From positions 5,265,001 through 5,329,000 of the forward strand of contig JAWIIG010000025.1 in the NCBI GenBank assembly GCA_033557465.1: a stretch of 64,000 nt of DNA. The letters are read 5' to 3'. The DNA is from Ichthyophis bannanicus (Eukaryota > Chordata > Amphibia > Gymnophiona > Ichthyophiidae). Each line of letters opens with the position of its first letter. The stretch's first letter is position 1. Below, piece after piece: positions 1-10,340 of the stretch. The notes beneath the pieces were generated by a model, which ran no database searches, was not told where the DNA came from, and worked only from the letters and a program-made list of their open reading frames with translations. The position numbers and the translations under genes are program-made.

Positions 1-600
1 TCAAGCTCTAGTGGTTCATCCGCCTTACACCAAATTCCACCATAATAGAGTAGTCTTTTGTACTCATCCTAAATTCCTTCCAAAAGTGGTATCTGATTTC
101 CTCCTTAATCAGTCAATTATTGTTCCAACATTTTTCCCAAGACCTCATGCACACAAAGGGGAAGCTGCGTTGCACATCTTGGACTGAAAGCAAGCCTTAG
201 TCTTCTACCTGGAGCGGACACAAGCCCATAGAAAGTCCATCCAACTTTGTTTCTTTTAACTCCAGCAAGCTAGGGGCTACTATTTCCAAATGCGCTGTCT
301 CAATTTGGCTAGCAGACTGCATCTCTTTCGCTTATGCCCAGGCAGGCATGAACCTTGATGGTCATGTCGCTGCTCATAATGTCAGAGTTATGGCTGCATC
401 GGTGGCCAACTTGCGCTCCATCTCCTTGGAAGAGATCTGCAGGGCTCCAACATGGTTTTCAGTCCACACATTCACATCTCACTAGTGCTTGGATGGGGAT
501 TCCCGACACGACAGCAACTTTGGCCAATCTGTACTTTGGAATCTGTTGGGGATTAGAGTCCATCTTCATCCCCCCTAGGTCTATGCTATTCTGTCCAGGC
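1..600 (+). pseudogene. DIRS tyrosine recombinase, C-terminal part, broken
   Basis: Conceptual translation in shifting frames gives pieces that align with the recombinase of copies A and B: a PPYTKFHHNRVVL-like stretch at about 20-60, FFPRPHA at about 130-150, and the end of the catalytic domain near 420-500. In full copies the enzyme breaks and rejoins DNA through a tyrosine in an AHYCLD-like motif. Here that region is damaged (the codon before the tyrosine segment is followed by a stop near 483), and several stops and frameshifts interrupt the frame. It starts before the window. It cannot make an enzyme. The assignment rests on similarity to the other copies in this window. Confidence 0.7.
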
Positions 601-738
601 TACCAAAAATAAAAAGGGACGAGAGAATCACAGCTGTTGTATGTATTTGGCCATCAGGCTTGTTGCCATACCGCAGTTGAATTTTGCCCCTGTTGAGCTT
701 CTCGGTAGCCTCCTCTGTTTTCGGTAGCCTGTAGCTTG

Positions 739-845
739 GGAGTCCCATATGTAAGGACTCATTCCTGCTTGTCCATGGAAAAAAGGTAGTTATTTACCTG
801 TAGCAAGTGTTCTCTGTGGACAACAGGAATTAGTCTTCACAACCC
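739..845. repeat. DIRS internal complementary region
   Basis: The left half (GTAAGGACTCATTCCTGCTTG, split here as GTAAGGACTC then ATTCCTGCTTG) and the right half (CAACAGGAAT then TAGTCTTCAC) are inverted copies of each other around GTAGTTATTTACCTG. In DIRS elements this region is complementary to both outer ends and is thought to template closure of the circle. Copies A, B and C have the same arrangement. Confidence 0.7.
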
Positions 846-872
846 TTCCACCCTCCCCTCACCCTGAGGAGT

Positions 873-911
873 TAGCTGTAGCAGAACACCTGTTACAGGT
901 GAGTAACTACA
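873..911. repeat. outer end of DIRS right terminal repeat
   Basis: It contains the 15 bp palindrome CACCTGTTACAGGTG (887-901) followed by AGTAAC, as at the ends of copies B and C. The rest of the terminal repeat is missing. Confidence 0.65.
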
Positions 912-1640
912 TTAAATCTTCTGATCAGTGTGCAGTAACAGCCAAGAAAGTAAATAGAATGTTGGGAATTACAAGGAAAGAAATGGTGAATAAAACAAAG
1001 GATATCATAATGCCTCTGTATCGCTTCATGGTGCAATAGCATCTTGAGTATTGTGTGCAGTTCTAATTACTGCATCTCAAAAGATGTAGCGAAATTGGAA
1101 AATTACAAAGAAGGTCAACCAAAATGCTAAAGGGAATGGAACAGTACCTCTGTGAGGACAGGCTAAAGAGATTAAGGCTCTTCAGCTTTGAAAACAAATA
1201 GCTGAGGGAGATATTTTATAGACTTCTATCCTAAGTGAAGTGAAAAAGTAAATAAGTGATTTGCGTTTACTTTTTTAAAAACTACAAAGACTAGGGGGGA
1301 CACAATGAAGTTTTTAAGTTGTAAATTTAAGATAAATCAAATAAAATATCTTTTCAGTCAACACATACATAAGCTCTGGAATTCGTTACTGGAGGATGTG
1401 GTAAAAGCTGTTAGTGTAACTGGGCTTTAAAGTTCAGATGAGTTCCTGGAGTAAAAGTCCATAAACTGTTATTAAATTGCATGTGAGGAAATCCACTGTT
1501 TATCCCTGGGATAAGAGGAATTTGCTTATCTTTTGAGTTCCCGCCAGGTACTTTTGACCTGGATTGGCCACTGTTGGAAATAGGATGCTGGACTTGATGA
1601 ACTTTGGGTTTGACCCAGTATCTTATATTCTTATGCCAGT
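912..1640 (+). mobile_element. CR1-type LINE, 3' end only
   Basis: Broken translation of 930-1190 gives the end of a CR1 reverse transcriptase (KAVNRMLGI, then IMPLY, then HLEYCVQF), the same region as 38360-38560 in the better-preserved copy. From about 1480 to 1635 it has the CR1 3' tail (GGCCACTGTTGGAAATAGGATG, then CTTGATGAACTTTGG, ending ATATTCTTATG). Stops and frameshifts are frequent, so it is an old 5'-truncated copy. Confidence 0.75.
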
Positions 1641-3067
1641 TTATAGTATGCGTTAACCACTTGCATTAGATGCTGCAAGCATTTAATGCATGCCAACACT
1701 TGTTAACACAGATTGGCCCTGTTATGATATTTCTAATGTGAACTGTGCTTGAATGTGCTGTTAGTGCATAGGCCTAAAGGGCCAGTTAGCCCAGGGAACC
1801 AATCATTCCATCTTCAAATCCTCATCCTCCTTTTCCCATGAAATGCAATCATTCCTGAGCCCCATAGGTAAGATTCTGCTCAATCAAATCCATGGTTTAA
1901 TTAAATTCACATTGGTGGGCATGGTGAAGTACAAGAAGCATCTGCAGTTAAAAAGGGAAACACATAAAAGGAGATCTTAATTGATAAATTTAAAAATAGT
2001 ATTTGCTATTACTGCTGTTTTAGGGGGAATTTCCTTTTTGTTATATTTGCTATTTACAGGAATATTAAGAAACATTACTACAGGAAAATATTTGCAAACT
2101 TTCAAAAAATATTGCCATTTTGTTCATCAGTGACATGCAGGGGCGGCCCAAGGGGGGGTGCGGGGCCATGTGCAGAGACTCAGTGCGGGGCCTCATTTCC
2201 ATAAATATTTGCATAATGTTAACATGCACTAACTTTTAGTAAACGTGCCTCTTAATGAGTGTATGGATAAAGAAAGACTAAAAGATTTCTACATTACTAT
2301 ACTCCAGTGCCAACCGCCAGGCACATTAGGAAGTACTACAAACCCTGCCCATTTAGAACCCATAGCAAACCCACCTTATCATAACAGTACTATCAGGACT
2401 CATAAAGCATCATACCCTACCTCTCAAAAGGCAACATTGCAAATATTAAAGCAATACATCTCAGAAAATACCAGTAAATCTCCTACTGGGGAAAGAGAAC
2501 AAGTGGCACTATCAAATATAAACTACATAAACGGAATACCTCAGCTCGGTTACACATGCAGAACACAGATCATCACCAAAGAACAAGGGATCACAATTTA
2601 GAAATAGGAAGACATTAATTATTCTTGGCTCCCCAAAAGCCAAATTTGGAATGTACAACAACAGTGCAGAAATAAAACTATAAATTAATTTCCACTTGTA
2701 CTAAACAAAATGCAGATGTTAGACGCACATTTCCCACAGTTGACATATTCCAGTTAATAAATTCAGAATAAAAAAAGTATTTTTCTACCTTTTGTTGTTT
2801 GTGCATTTAATTTTTCAGATGCAATTGCTCCAGTCACTTTCTTCTAGTTTCTTCTTGTCTTCTGCTATCTGTCCATTTTCTGCTGTCCATTTGTCCGTTC
2901 TTCTCTCTTCTAGATTTTTTCCATTCTCTCTCTACATCTGCTTTAACATACTGATCTTTCTCCTTTTGCTCTTTCTTCCATCTTTCTTTATTCCTTTCTC
3001 ATCCACTCAAATTTTACCCCTCCATCCTCAATTCCCACTTACTCTCCCAATACCTGGCCAATCGTAG
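1641..3067. other. no recognised gene
   Basis: This is AT-rich sequence. One open frame (2245-2601, 118 codons) shows no motif I know and has no coding signature beyond being open. A G-rich patch at 2146-2180 resembles the end of a hAT-like MITE (GCAGGGGCGGCCCAAGG), but I found no matching second end. From 2790 to 3050 the + strand is pyrimidine-rich and simple. Confidence 0.5.
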
Positions 3068-3236
3068 ATATCTCCAGGAACAAGCAGGAATGTAGTCTTC
3101 ACATATGGGTATTGTCGGTACCGATGGAGCCTGCGCGGGAACGCTCCCCAGCGTCCAATTAGAAAGCTTTTGGGAGCATCCCACAGCGCCTGCGTGCTGC
3201 CTTCCCGCCTTTTCCAACTGCCTCTCTCCAGTTCTT
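3068..3236. repeat. left inverted terminal repeat of DIRS copy A
   Basis: It is the reverse complement of 8645-8814 over about 165 bp, including the blocks AGTCTTCACATATG, GTCGGTACCGATGG, GGAACGCTCCCCAGCGTCC, AAAGCTTTTGGGAGCATCCC and CTGCGTGCTGCCTTCCCGCC. Its outermost bases are eroded compared with copy B. Confidence 0.9.
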
Positions 3237-3462
3237 CGTTTTCCGCAGAGCCAGCAGGTCGTTGTTCCTGTCAGCGCAGAAAATGTTTCCTTATTCTCCT
3301 CTTTTTTTGTGGTCGCATCTGCCTTCCTCGACGCTATACCGGTACCGCCGGTTGTTTCTTTCTTTCTTTTTAAAAAAAATATATATATAGTATTTTATTC
3401 CAAACTTTTATTTTCCAGGTGCATGCACCATTTTGGGCCTTAGGCCCAAAATTTCCTCTACC

Positions 3463-5373
3463 ATGGAAAAACCCGCTTCAGGATTCAAAAAGTGCACCAA
3501 GTGTGGCGGTACCATCTCTGTCACCGACACCCATGGGTGGTGTCTTAAATGTTTAGGTCCTGACCACTCCATCTCGGAGTGTATGGCTTGTGCCATGATG
3601 TCCAAGAGGGGTCGACAAAACCAAGCTGCTAAGCTCAGCACCCTTTTTCCCTCCGATGCAGCTTCTGTGGCATCGACATCTTCCAGGGCTTCGTCTTCCT
3701 CCCATGGATCTCAGGTAACTAAACATAAGTCTGGCCGGTCCTCAAAGGGTAGATCTCCTTCTAAGCATCGAGATGCCTCTGGCGTTGCCCTTGAGGGTTC
3801 TCTATCGGCAAAATTGCCCTGGCGGGAGGCTTCAGCTTCCAAAGCATTATCGGGCTCCAGGATGTTCTCGAGGCCTCAACCTCGGCAGAACTACTGGTGC
3901 CATGCTCTGGGGTACCGGCTGCTTTCTCTGGTACCGACACCCAGGCATCGGCAGCATCGATAGACCAGAGGTTCCTGGCTATTGAAAGCAGTCTGGCGGC
4001 TCTCCTTGCGGCATCGACACCCTTGGAACCGCGTCAGACACTTCAACCGGTACCGGTACTATCAACATCTGTGTCTGCTTTCCCGACACCCAGTCATGCT
4101 ATGCTTTCCGGTACCAATACACCGGTGCCGATTCCCCCCGGTACCGACTTCGGTCGGTACGGGTATCGTACTCTACAAGAGCATCCGGACAGAAGGTACT
4201 TTGAATCAGAAGTATTCTGTCGGTATCGGAATACTTCTCCCGGAGGAGCCTTCTTCTCCTAAACATAGGATGTCTCCTCCAGAAGATATCTCCTTTCAGG
4301 ATTTTATCAGGGAGGTGGCTCGAGGTCTTTCCATTACTGTGGCTCCCGAAACAGAGCCCAGGGTAAAGGAGTTGGAGATTCTTCAATATCCCAAAGCTCC
4401 TAAGGAGGCAGCTACTTTGCCTATCCATGAGATCTTACATGATCTCATGCTAAGAATGTGGGAAACACCTCTTACCACCTCTCCTCACTCTCGTAGACTG
4501 GATACCATTTAATTTAATTTAATTTGGGAAACATTTGTATACCGCAGCTGCGGTGATTTCACAAAAACGGTTAAAAGTTATTCAAGCTAAAAACAGTGGT
4601 TACATAATTATGACACATAGAATTATATACATTATCGAGTCCCTCCTTGTTCTGGTTTCCAGAAGACTCAGCTTCCTCACCACTCTATTGTGGTGGAATC
4701 AGCTATGAGAAGGATCAGGAGTGCAAAGATGCATGCCTCTAATCCTCCAGGACGTGAGTGTAGAACCTTGGATGCCTTTGGACGTCGTACTTTCCAAGCT
4801 TCCATGCTTTCTGTCAGGATCAGTTCCTATATTTTATATATGGGAATGTTTCTTAAAGAAGACACAGGAGATTTAGAGGTTCTAAGCCCTCTTCTTCCTG
4901 AAGATAAGAGGCAGGATTTTCTCACTTTGGTTAAACATGCCCAGGATGTTTCTAAATTTGTCAATCGTGCAGCTTTTGACTCTTTTGAGTGCATAAGCAG
5001 AACCTCTGCCATTGCCATAGGTGCACGTAGAGTTGCCTGGCTCCAGGCATCCGATTTGGAGCTCTGGATGCAGGACAAACTGGGCAATATCCCTTGTACA
5101 GGTGAGAATCTATTTGGCAAAAATTGGCAAGAGAAAGCCAATGAGTTGGTTGCTGACAACTCCACTTTGGATAGGTTATCCAAAGCCACAGCTGAATCTG
5201 CAAGGAAGAAATCTTTCAAGAAACCATTCTTCTGAAAGAAGAGGTTCTACCCCTCTTATTCCCAACAGGGACGTTCCGCAGGTCAGCCAGCCCGGAAGAG
5301 TCAGCAACTATCTAAACAAAGGAAAGTAAAGACTGCTAAGCCTCAACCGTCTCAGCCTCCACAAGGCCTTTGA
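3463..5373 (+). pseudogene. DIRS gag-like protein, frameshifted and interrupted (copy A)
   Basis: This is the putative nucleocapsid or structural protein of the element. The frame starts at ATG 3463 (MEKPASGFKKC). Near the N terminus there is a Cys/His cluster (CTKC, then WCLKCLGPDH, then CMAC) that looks like a zinc-binding module. It is followed by a Ser-rich basic stretch, a variable region built on repeated GGTACC motifs (about 3890-4200), and a conserved C-terminal domain (FQDFIREVARGL, then EILQYPKAPKEA, then LDAFGRR, then SYILYMGMFLK, then RVAWLQASDLE). The tail is Lys-rich. A frameshift lies near 3900-3980, an insertion interrupts at 4509-4640, and a stop lies at 5233-5235. Copies B, D and F have the same domain order, so the assignment is firm, though the biochemical role is inferred from position. 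Confidence 0.8.
4509..4640 (-). mobile_element. short L2/SINE 3' tail inserted in gag
   Basis: On the + strand it begins with a TTTAATTTAATTTAATTT tail and then TTTGTATACCGCAGCTGCGG, the inverted form of the 3' tail found on L2 LINEs and SINEs in this window. Gag reading resumes at about 4641 (compare copy B, where GATACCATGTACCG is continuous at 15871-15884). It is a 5'-truncated insertion on the minus strand. It is too short to tell LINE from SINE. Confidence 0.7.
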
Positions 5374-5440
5374 CTTTCATCTAGAGACCTTAGCCTTCCT
5401 GGCCCTCAATGGATCACAGCCTTCCACCATTCCAGGAAGG

Positions 5441-7150
5441 TTGTGTCATTTTGCCCCCAGATGGGGGCAGATAACAGCAGAACATTGGACTCTCTCCATT
5501 ATAAAAGAGGGGTACAAGCTTCATTTTATCTACATTCCCCCTCCCACAGTGGTAAGACAGTTCAATTCTCAGACCTCTCTCATCAACCTGTTAGATCAAG
5601 AGGTCACTATGCTTCTTGCCCAAGGGGCAATAGAAGGGGTACCCATTCCTCAACAGGGTACAGGGTTTTACTCCCCCTATTTCCTTATCCCAAAGAAAAC
5701 AGGGGGACACAGACCTATTCTAGACCTCAGAGAATTGAACAAATTCCTGTTCAAAGAGAAATTCAAGATGGTTTCTCTGGGAACTCTGCTGCCATACCTT
5801 CACAGTCAGGATTGGCTTTGTTCTCTAGATCTCAAGGATGCGTACACTCATGTTCTAATCCATCCAACTCACAGAAAATTCCTTTGGTTCTTTTTTCAAG
5901 GAAAGCACTACCAATACAGGGTGCTTCCTTTTGGCCTGGCCTCAGCACCAAGGGTGTTCACGAAATGCATGGCTGTGGTAGCAGCATTTCTTCGCACTCT
6001 AGGGATATTCGTCTTCCCCTACTTAGACGACTGGCTCATTCGAGCCCCATCAGAGTCAGAGGCCAGGACTTCTCTATCTTGCACAATGCGTATCCTTCAG
6101 TATTTGGGTCTAGTCATAAACATCCCAAAATCCAGTCTAACTCCCACTCAGTCTCTAGAGTTCATAGGAGCTTTGCTGGATACCAGAAAAACAAGGGCCT
6201 ATCTCCCCCAGGCCCATTGCCTTCGCATGGTGCAGTTAGTTTTTCAAGCAGTGCTAAAGCCTCATCTCACTGCTCGAGAAATGTTACAACTACTAGGCCA
6301 ACTATCGTGCATGTGGTTCCTTATGCTCGCCTTTACATGAGAGCAGCCCAGTGGACGTTATCCACTCAATGGACCCAGGCATCAAGGTGCCTGTCAGACA
6401 AAATAGCAAACACAAATCGCCTTATTTTGTCCCTCCAATGGTGGCAGTCCACTCAAAACCTGTTGATGGGGTCCCCATTTCAACAGCCTTTACCCCAGGC
6501 AACTCTCACAACAGATGCATCACCAATAGGTTGGGGAGCTCATCTGCAAGACCTCTCCACCCAAGGCACTTGGACTCCACAGGAGACTCATCTACACATC
6601 AGTCTCTTGGAGCTCAGAGCAATCTTCCTTGCTCTGCGAGTGTTCCACACCCTGCTCAGCTACAAGACAGTCCTCATCCATACGGACAATCAAGTAGCCA
6701 TGTTCTACGTGAACAAGCAGGGAAGAACAGGCTCTGTCGCTTTGCAACAAAGCTTTGCGACTATGAGCCCTCGCCAGAGAGCATCAGATTCATCTTCTGG
6801 CAGTGTATCTTCCAGGTATTCAAAACTCTTGGGCAGACAGACTCAGTCGAGTTCTGCTTCCACACGAATGGTCTCTACATGTAGACCAGGTGGCCAAGAT
6901 TTTTCAAATTTGGGGAACCCCGGACATAGACCTCTTTGCAAGTCTGTTGAATGCCAAACTTCCCCGGTTCTGTTCCAGAATTCCGGCTCAGGGCTCTCAG
7001 GCCAGGGATGCTTTCCTCCTTCATTGGGGTCAAGACTTCCTGTATGCCTTTCCACCCATTCCCCTGATTCCCAAAACCCTGTTCAAGCTTCAGATAGACA
7101 GAGGCCGTATGATTCTCATAGCTCCACATTGGCCACGGCAAGTGTGATAC
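5441..7150 (+). pseudogene. DIRS reverse transcriptase and RNase H (copy A)
   Basis: The first part (5441-6340) is open for about 299 codons and carries RT motifs in order: GFYSPYFLIPKK, RPILDLRELNKFL, CSLDLKDAY, LPFGLASAP and the catalytic YLDDWL at about 6019-6036, then FIGALLDT. After a frameshift near 6305 the RNase H part follows in another frame (LTTDASPIGWGAHL, then LLELRAI, then HTDNQVAMFYVNKQG). A second frameshift near 6750 leads to WADRLSR and the DIRS-specific tail (DIDLFAS, DAFLLHW, PPIPLIPKTLFKL, MILIAPHWP). In DIRS elements this enzyme copies the RNA into the DNA circle. All catalytic RT residues look intact, so loss of function comes from the two frameshifts. Confidence 0.88.
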
Positions 7151-8323
7151 CCTCTCCTTCTACATCTCTCTCAAGCTCCCTCTCTGGAGTTAGGCTCTGC
7201 TCCAGATCTCCTGTCTCAGTAGGACGGAATGTTATGGCATCCCAATCCCCAGTCTCTGCATCTCAGGGCTTGGTTGCTGAAGGCCTAGATCTTCAGGATC
7301 TTAAGCTTCCTCAGCAAGTAAAGGATGTCCTTTATGCTTCTAGAAAACCTTCCACAAGACGCTCTTATGCTTTCAAGTGGAAAAGGTTTACCATATGGTG
7401 CTCGCAGAGGGGTCTTAACCCCCTTACGATACCTCTGGAATCATTACTATAGTATCTCCTTCATTTATCCAATGCAGGACTTAAAACTAACTCAATAAGA
7501 GTCCATTTGAGTGCTATTGCGGCTTCTTTCAAGCCTTTAAATGGACAACCTATTTCCTCCCATCCTCTCTTAGCAAGATTTATGAGAAGCCTTCTTCTAA
7601 CTAAGCCTCCCATTAAGCCACCACCCGTGACATGGGACTTAAATCTAGTTCTTGGCCAGCTCATGAAGCCACCTTTCGAACCCTTAGCTACTACCTCCTT
7701 GAAATTCCTTTCTTGGAAAGTGATCTTTCTCATTGCAATCACATCAGCACATCGCATCAGTGAGTTGCAAGCACTAGTGGCTGATTCACCTTATACAAGG
7801 TTCCATCATGACAAGGTAGTCCTTAGGACTCATCCACACTTTATGCCAAAGGTGGTCTCGCCTTTTCATCTTAACCAAGCGGTCTACCTGCCTGTGTTTT
7901 TTCCAAGGCCTCATGCATCAAATGCAGAAAGGAATCTTCATACTTTGGACTGTAAAAGAGCTTTAGCTTTTTACTTACAATTACACAGCAACATAGAAAG
8001 TCCTCTCAACTCTTTGTTGCTTTTGATTCTTCTCATGTGAGACTTCCAGTCTCCAAGAGAACACTGTCCAACTGGATTGCACAGTGTATTTCCTTTGCCT
8101 GTCAGAGTAAGAACCTCCTCTGGAGGGCGATGTCACAGCTCACAATGTGAGAGCCATGGCAGCTTCAATGGCTCATCTGCACTCTGTGTCTATCGACGAC
8201 ATCTGTCAAGCAGCCACTTGGGCCTCGGTTCATACCTTCACAGCCCATTACTGTTTGGACAAGGACTCCCACGATGATGCCTTGTTTGGTCAGGCTGTTC
8301 TCCAACACCTGTTCCATACCTAA
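7141..8323 (+). pseudogene. DIRS tyrosine recombinase (copy A)
   Basis: The frame overlaps the end of the RNase H gene, as it does in copy B. One TAG at 7450-7452 interrupts an otherwise continuous frame up to about 7980: LPQQVKDVLYASRKPSTRRSY, read as LPQQVKDVLY and then RKPSTRRSYAFKWKRF, is the SAM-like DNA-binding part. PPIKPPPVTWDL, WKVIFLIAITSAHRISELQALV (in two pieces, WKVIFLIAI and TSAHRISELQALV) and FPRPHASNAERNLHTLDCKRA belong to the catalytic domain. The usual first catalytic Arg is in HRISEL. A frameshift near 7980 precedes the remaining part, where the terminal tyrosine region (about 8220-8270) is read in another frame. The enzyme would integrate circular DNA; here it is broken. 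Confidence 0.85.
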
Positions 8324-8433
8324 TCAACTCCTACCCGCCATCCCTGGTTGGATGCCAGAGATCCATGGGGGAAGTGGAGCCCTTTCACAGGGACACACAA
8401 CTTCTGACGTCTCTCCCTGGCATCTAAAGCTAG

Positions 8434-8540
8434 GGAGTCCCCATATGTGAAGACTACATTCCTGCTTGTTCCTGGAGATTGGATAGTTACTCACCTGTAA
8501 CAGGTGATCTCCGGGAATAGCAGGAATTTAGTTTTCACAA
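8434..8540. repeat. internal complementary region of DIRS copy A
   Basis: The left half (GTGAAGACTACATTCCTGC followed by TTGTTCCTGGAGAT) is the reverse complement of the left outer end at 3068-3103. The right half (GTAACAGGTGATCTCC, then AGCAGGAATTTAG) is the reverse complement of the right outer end. The centre holds CACCTGTAACAGGTG (8492-8506), a 15 bp near-perfect palindrome. Confidence 0.88.
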
Positions 8541-8562
8541 CCCACTCATCTCCCCTAGGAGT

Positions 8563-8588
8563 TGTATCTCTTTATCTATCTATCTATC

Positions 8589-8635
<47 letters not shown>

Positions 8636-8636
8636 G
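8563..8636. repeat. pyrimidine microsatellite, (TATC)n then (TC)n, ending in TTAG
   Basis: A run of TATC units passes into TATCTC and then pure TC, followed by TTAG at 8633-8636. Copy B has a shorter pyrimidine tract ending in TCAG at the same place (22441-22469), so the tract belongs to the element and has expanded here. Confidence 0.85.
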
Positions 8637-8644
8637 CTTTAAAC

Positions 8645-8814
8645 TCAACTGGAGAGAGGCTGTTGGGAAAGGCGGGAAGGCAGCACGCAGGCGCTGTGGG
8701 ATGCTCCCAAAAGCTTTCTAATTGGACGCTGGGGAGCGTTTCCGCGCAGGCTCCGTCGGTACCGATGATACCTATATGTGAAGACTAAATTCCTGCTGTT
8801 ACAGGTGAGTAACT
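8645..8814. repeat. right inverted terminal repeat of DIRS copy A
   Basis: It is the inverted partner of 3068-3236. It ends TTACAGGTGAGTAAC, which reads as a consensus 5' splice site (CAG then GTGAGT at 8802-8810). Confidence 0.9.
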
Positions 8815-8829
8815 ATGCTTTTTCTTCCC

Positions 8830-10310
8830 TCCCACGCACAATATTTTCCCCCCTCTCCATTTCACTCTCCCAGCCCCATCCTATTCTAGTTCTCCCCCAA
8901 CATCAGCTCCCTTCTAATTCCAGCCTCACCCAGCATCCATTCCCTTCTAGTCCCCCCATCAGCCCATTTCCAATGCTATCCTAGCCCCTCCTTCAGCCCA
9001 TTTCCAGTCCTAGCTCCCCCATCCATTTCCAGTCCTATCCTACCCCCCATCAGCCCATTTCAAATCCAAGCCCCCCCATCAACCCATTTCCAGTCCTATC
9101 CTAGCCCCACCATCAGCACATTTCCAGTCCTAGCTCCCCCATCCATTTCCAGTCCTATCCTAGCCCCACCATCTGCCCATTCCTAACCCTTGCCCCCCAT
9201 CAGCCCATTTCCAGTCCTATCCTAGCCCCACCAGCCCATTTCGTCCTAGCTCCCCCATCCCTTTCCAGTCCTATCCAAGCCCCCCCCCATCAGCCCATTT
9301 CCAACCCTTAGCCACCCATCAGCCCGTTTCCATCCTAGCTCCCCCATTTATTTCCAGTCCTATCCTAGCTCCTCCATCAGCTCATTTCCAATCTCAGCCC
9401 CCATCTGTCCATTTGCAGTCCTTTCCTAGTCCCACCATCAGCCCATTTCCAGTCCTAGCTCCCCTCCACTCAGCCAATTTCCAGTCCAAGCCCCCAACTC
9501 AGCCCATTTCCAATCCAAGCCCCCCTATGAGCCTATTTCCAGTCCTAGCTCCTCCATGAGTCCATTTCAATTCAAGCCCCCCCTCCATAGCCCATTTCCA
9601 ATCCCAGCCCCCCATCAGCCATTTCCATTCCTTTCCCTAGCCCCACCAACAGCCCGTTTCCAATCCTAGCCCCCCCAACAGCCCATGTCCAGTCCCATCC
9701 TAGCCCCTCCATCAGCTCATTTCCAATCTCAGCCCCCCATCTGTCCATTTGCAGTCCTTTCCTAGTCCCACCATCAGCCCATTTCCAGTCCTAGCTCCCC
9801 TCCACTCAGCCAATTTCCAGTCCAAGCCCCCAACTCAGCCCATTTCCAATCCAAGCCCCCCTATGAGCCTATTTCCAGTCCTAGCTCCTCCATGAGTCCA
9901 TTTCAATTCAAGCCCCCCCCCTCCATAGCCCATTTCCAATCCCAACCCCCCATCAGCCATTTCCAGTCCTTTCCCTAGCCCCACCAACAGCCCGTTTCCA
10001 ATCCTAGCCCCCCCAACAGCCCTTGTCCAGTCCTATCCTAGCCCCTCCATCAGCCCATTTTCAGTCCTAGCTCCCCCCCCCCAGTCATCCCATTTCCATT
10101 CCAAGCTCCCATCCCCATCAGCTATTTCCTGTTCAAGCCCCCCTCGTCCATTCAGCCCATTTCCAGTCCTAGCTCCCCCTCACAGCACATTTCCAATCCA
10201 AATCCCCCCTCCCCATCAGCTATTTCCAGTTCAAGCCCCCCTCCACTCAGCCCATTTCCAGTCCTAGTTCCCGCCCCCACAGCCATTTCTGGTCCATGCT
10301 CACCCTCCCC
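8830..10310. repeat. C-rich minisatellite, about 1.5 kb
   Basis: Degenerate units of roughly 30-35 bp are built on CAGCCCATTTCCAGTCCTAG plus a CCCCC run. Within it a block of about 336 bp is repeated (about 9360-9690 and 9697-10030); for example CATCTGTCCATTTGCAGTCC occurs at 9402 and again at 9738. This is higher-order structure from a recent segmental tandem duplication. No coding potential is seen. Confidence 0.92.
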
Positions 10311-10340
10311 TCCCGAAGAGCCCGCGGCTATCTAAAATGC

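Larger units (their letters stand above)
1..911 (+). mobile_element. 3' part of a DIRS-type retrotransposon, cut by the window edge
   Basis: The segment holds recombinase remains, then an internal complementary region, then an outer terminus ending in the same bases as other DIRS copies here (CACCTGTTACAGGTG at 887-901). The order recombinase, complementary region, terminal repeat is the DIRS 3' end. The terminal repeat is very short, about 40 bp against about 170 bp in copies A and B, so part of it is deleted. The recombinase is closer to the one at 12122-12960 than to copies A and B, so this is probably a separate subfamily. Confidence 0.8.
3068..8814 (+). mobile_element. DIRS retrotransposon copy A, full length, decayed
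   Basis: All DIRS parts are present in order: left inverted terminal repeat (3068-3236), gag (3463-5373), reverse transcriptase and RNase H (5441-7150), tyrosine recombinase (7141-8323), internal complementary region (8434-8540) and right inverted terminal repeat (8645-8814). No LTR, protease or DDE integrase is seen, which separates it from Gypsy or Copia elements. A short LINE/SINE tail has inserted in gag, and each gene has frameshifts or stops. The right end lacks a stretch between CCTGCTG and TTACAGG that copy B retains, so the terminus is slightly deleted. Confidence 0.9.

Noticed and set aside
2140..2180. End of a hAT-like MITE (GCAGGGGCGGCCC)
   Set aside because: No inverted partner or 8 bp duplication could be found within 1 kb.
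2245..2601. Open frame of 118 codons
   Set aside because: No motif, no homologous copy in the window and no promoter or splice context; AT-rich sequence of this kind opens by chance. Kept as unassigned.
3105..3443. Open frames in the left DIRS terminal repeat
   Set aside because: They fall in the inverted terminal repeat and 5' leader, have no motif, and the inverted copy gives mirror frames.
8830..10310. Regular repeats with short variable parts, like a CRISPR array
   Set aside because: Units are degenerate and vary in length, spacers are just variants of the unit, and the setting is a vertebrate repeat region. It is a minisatellite.
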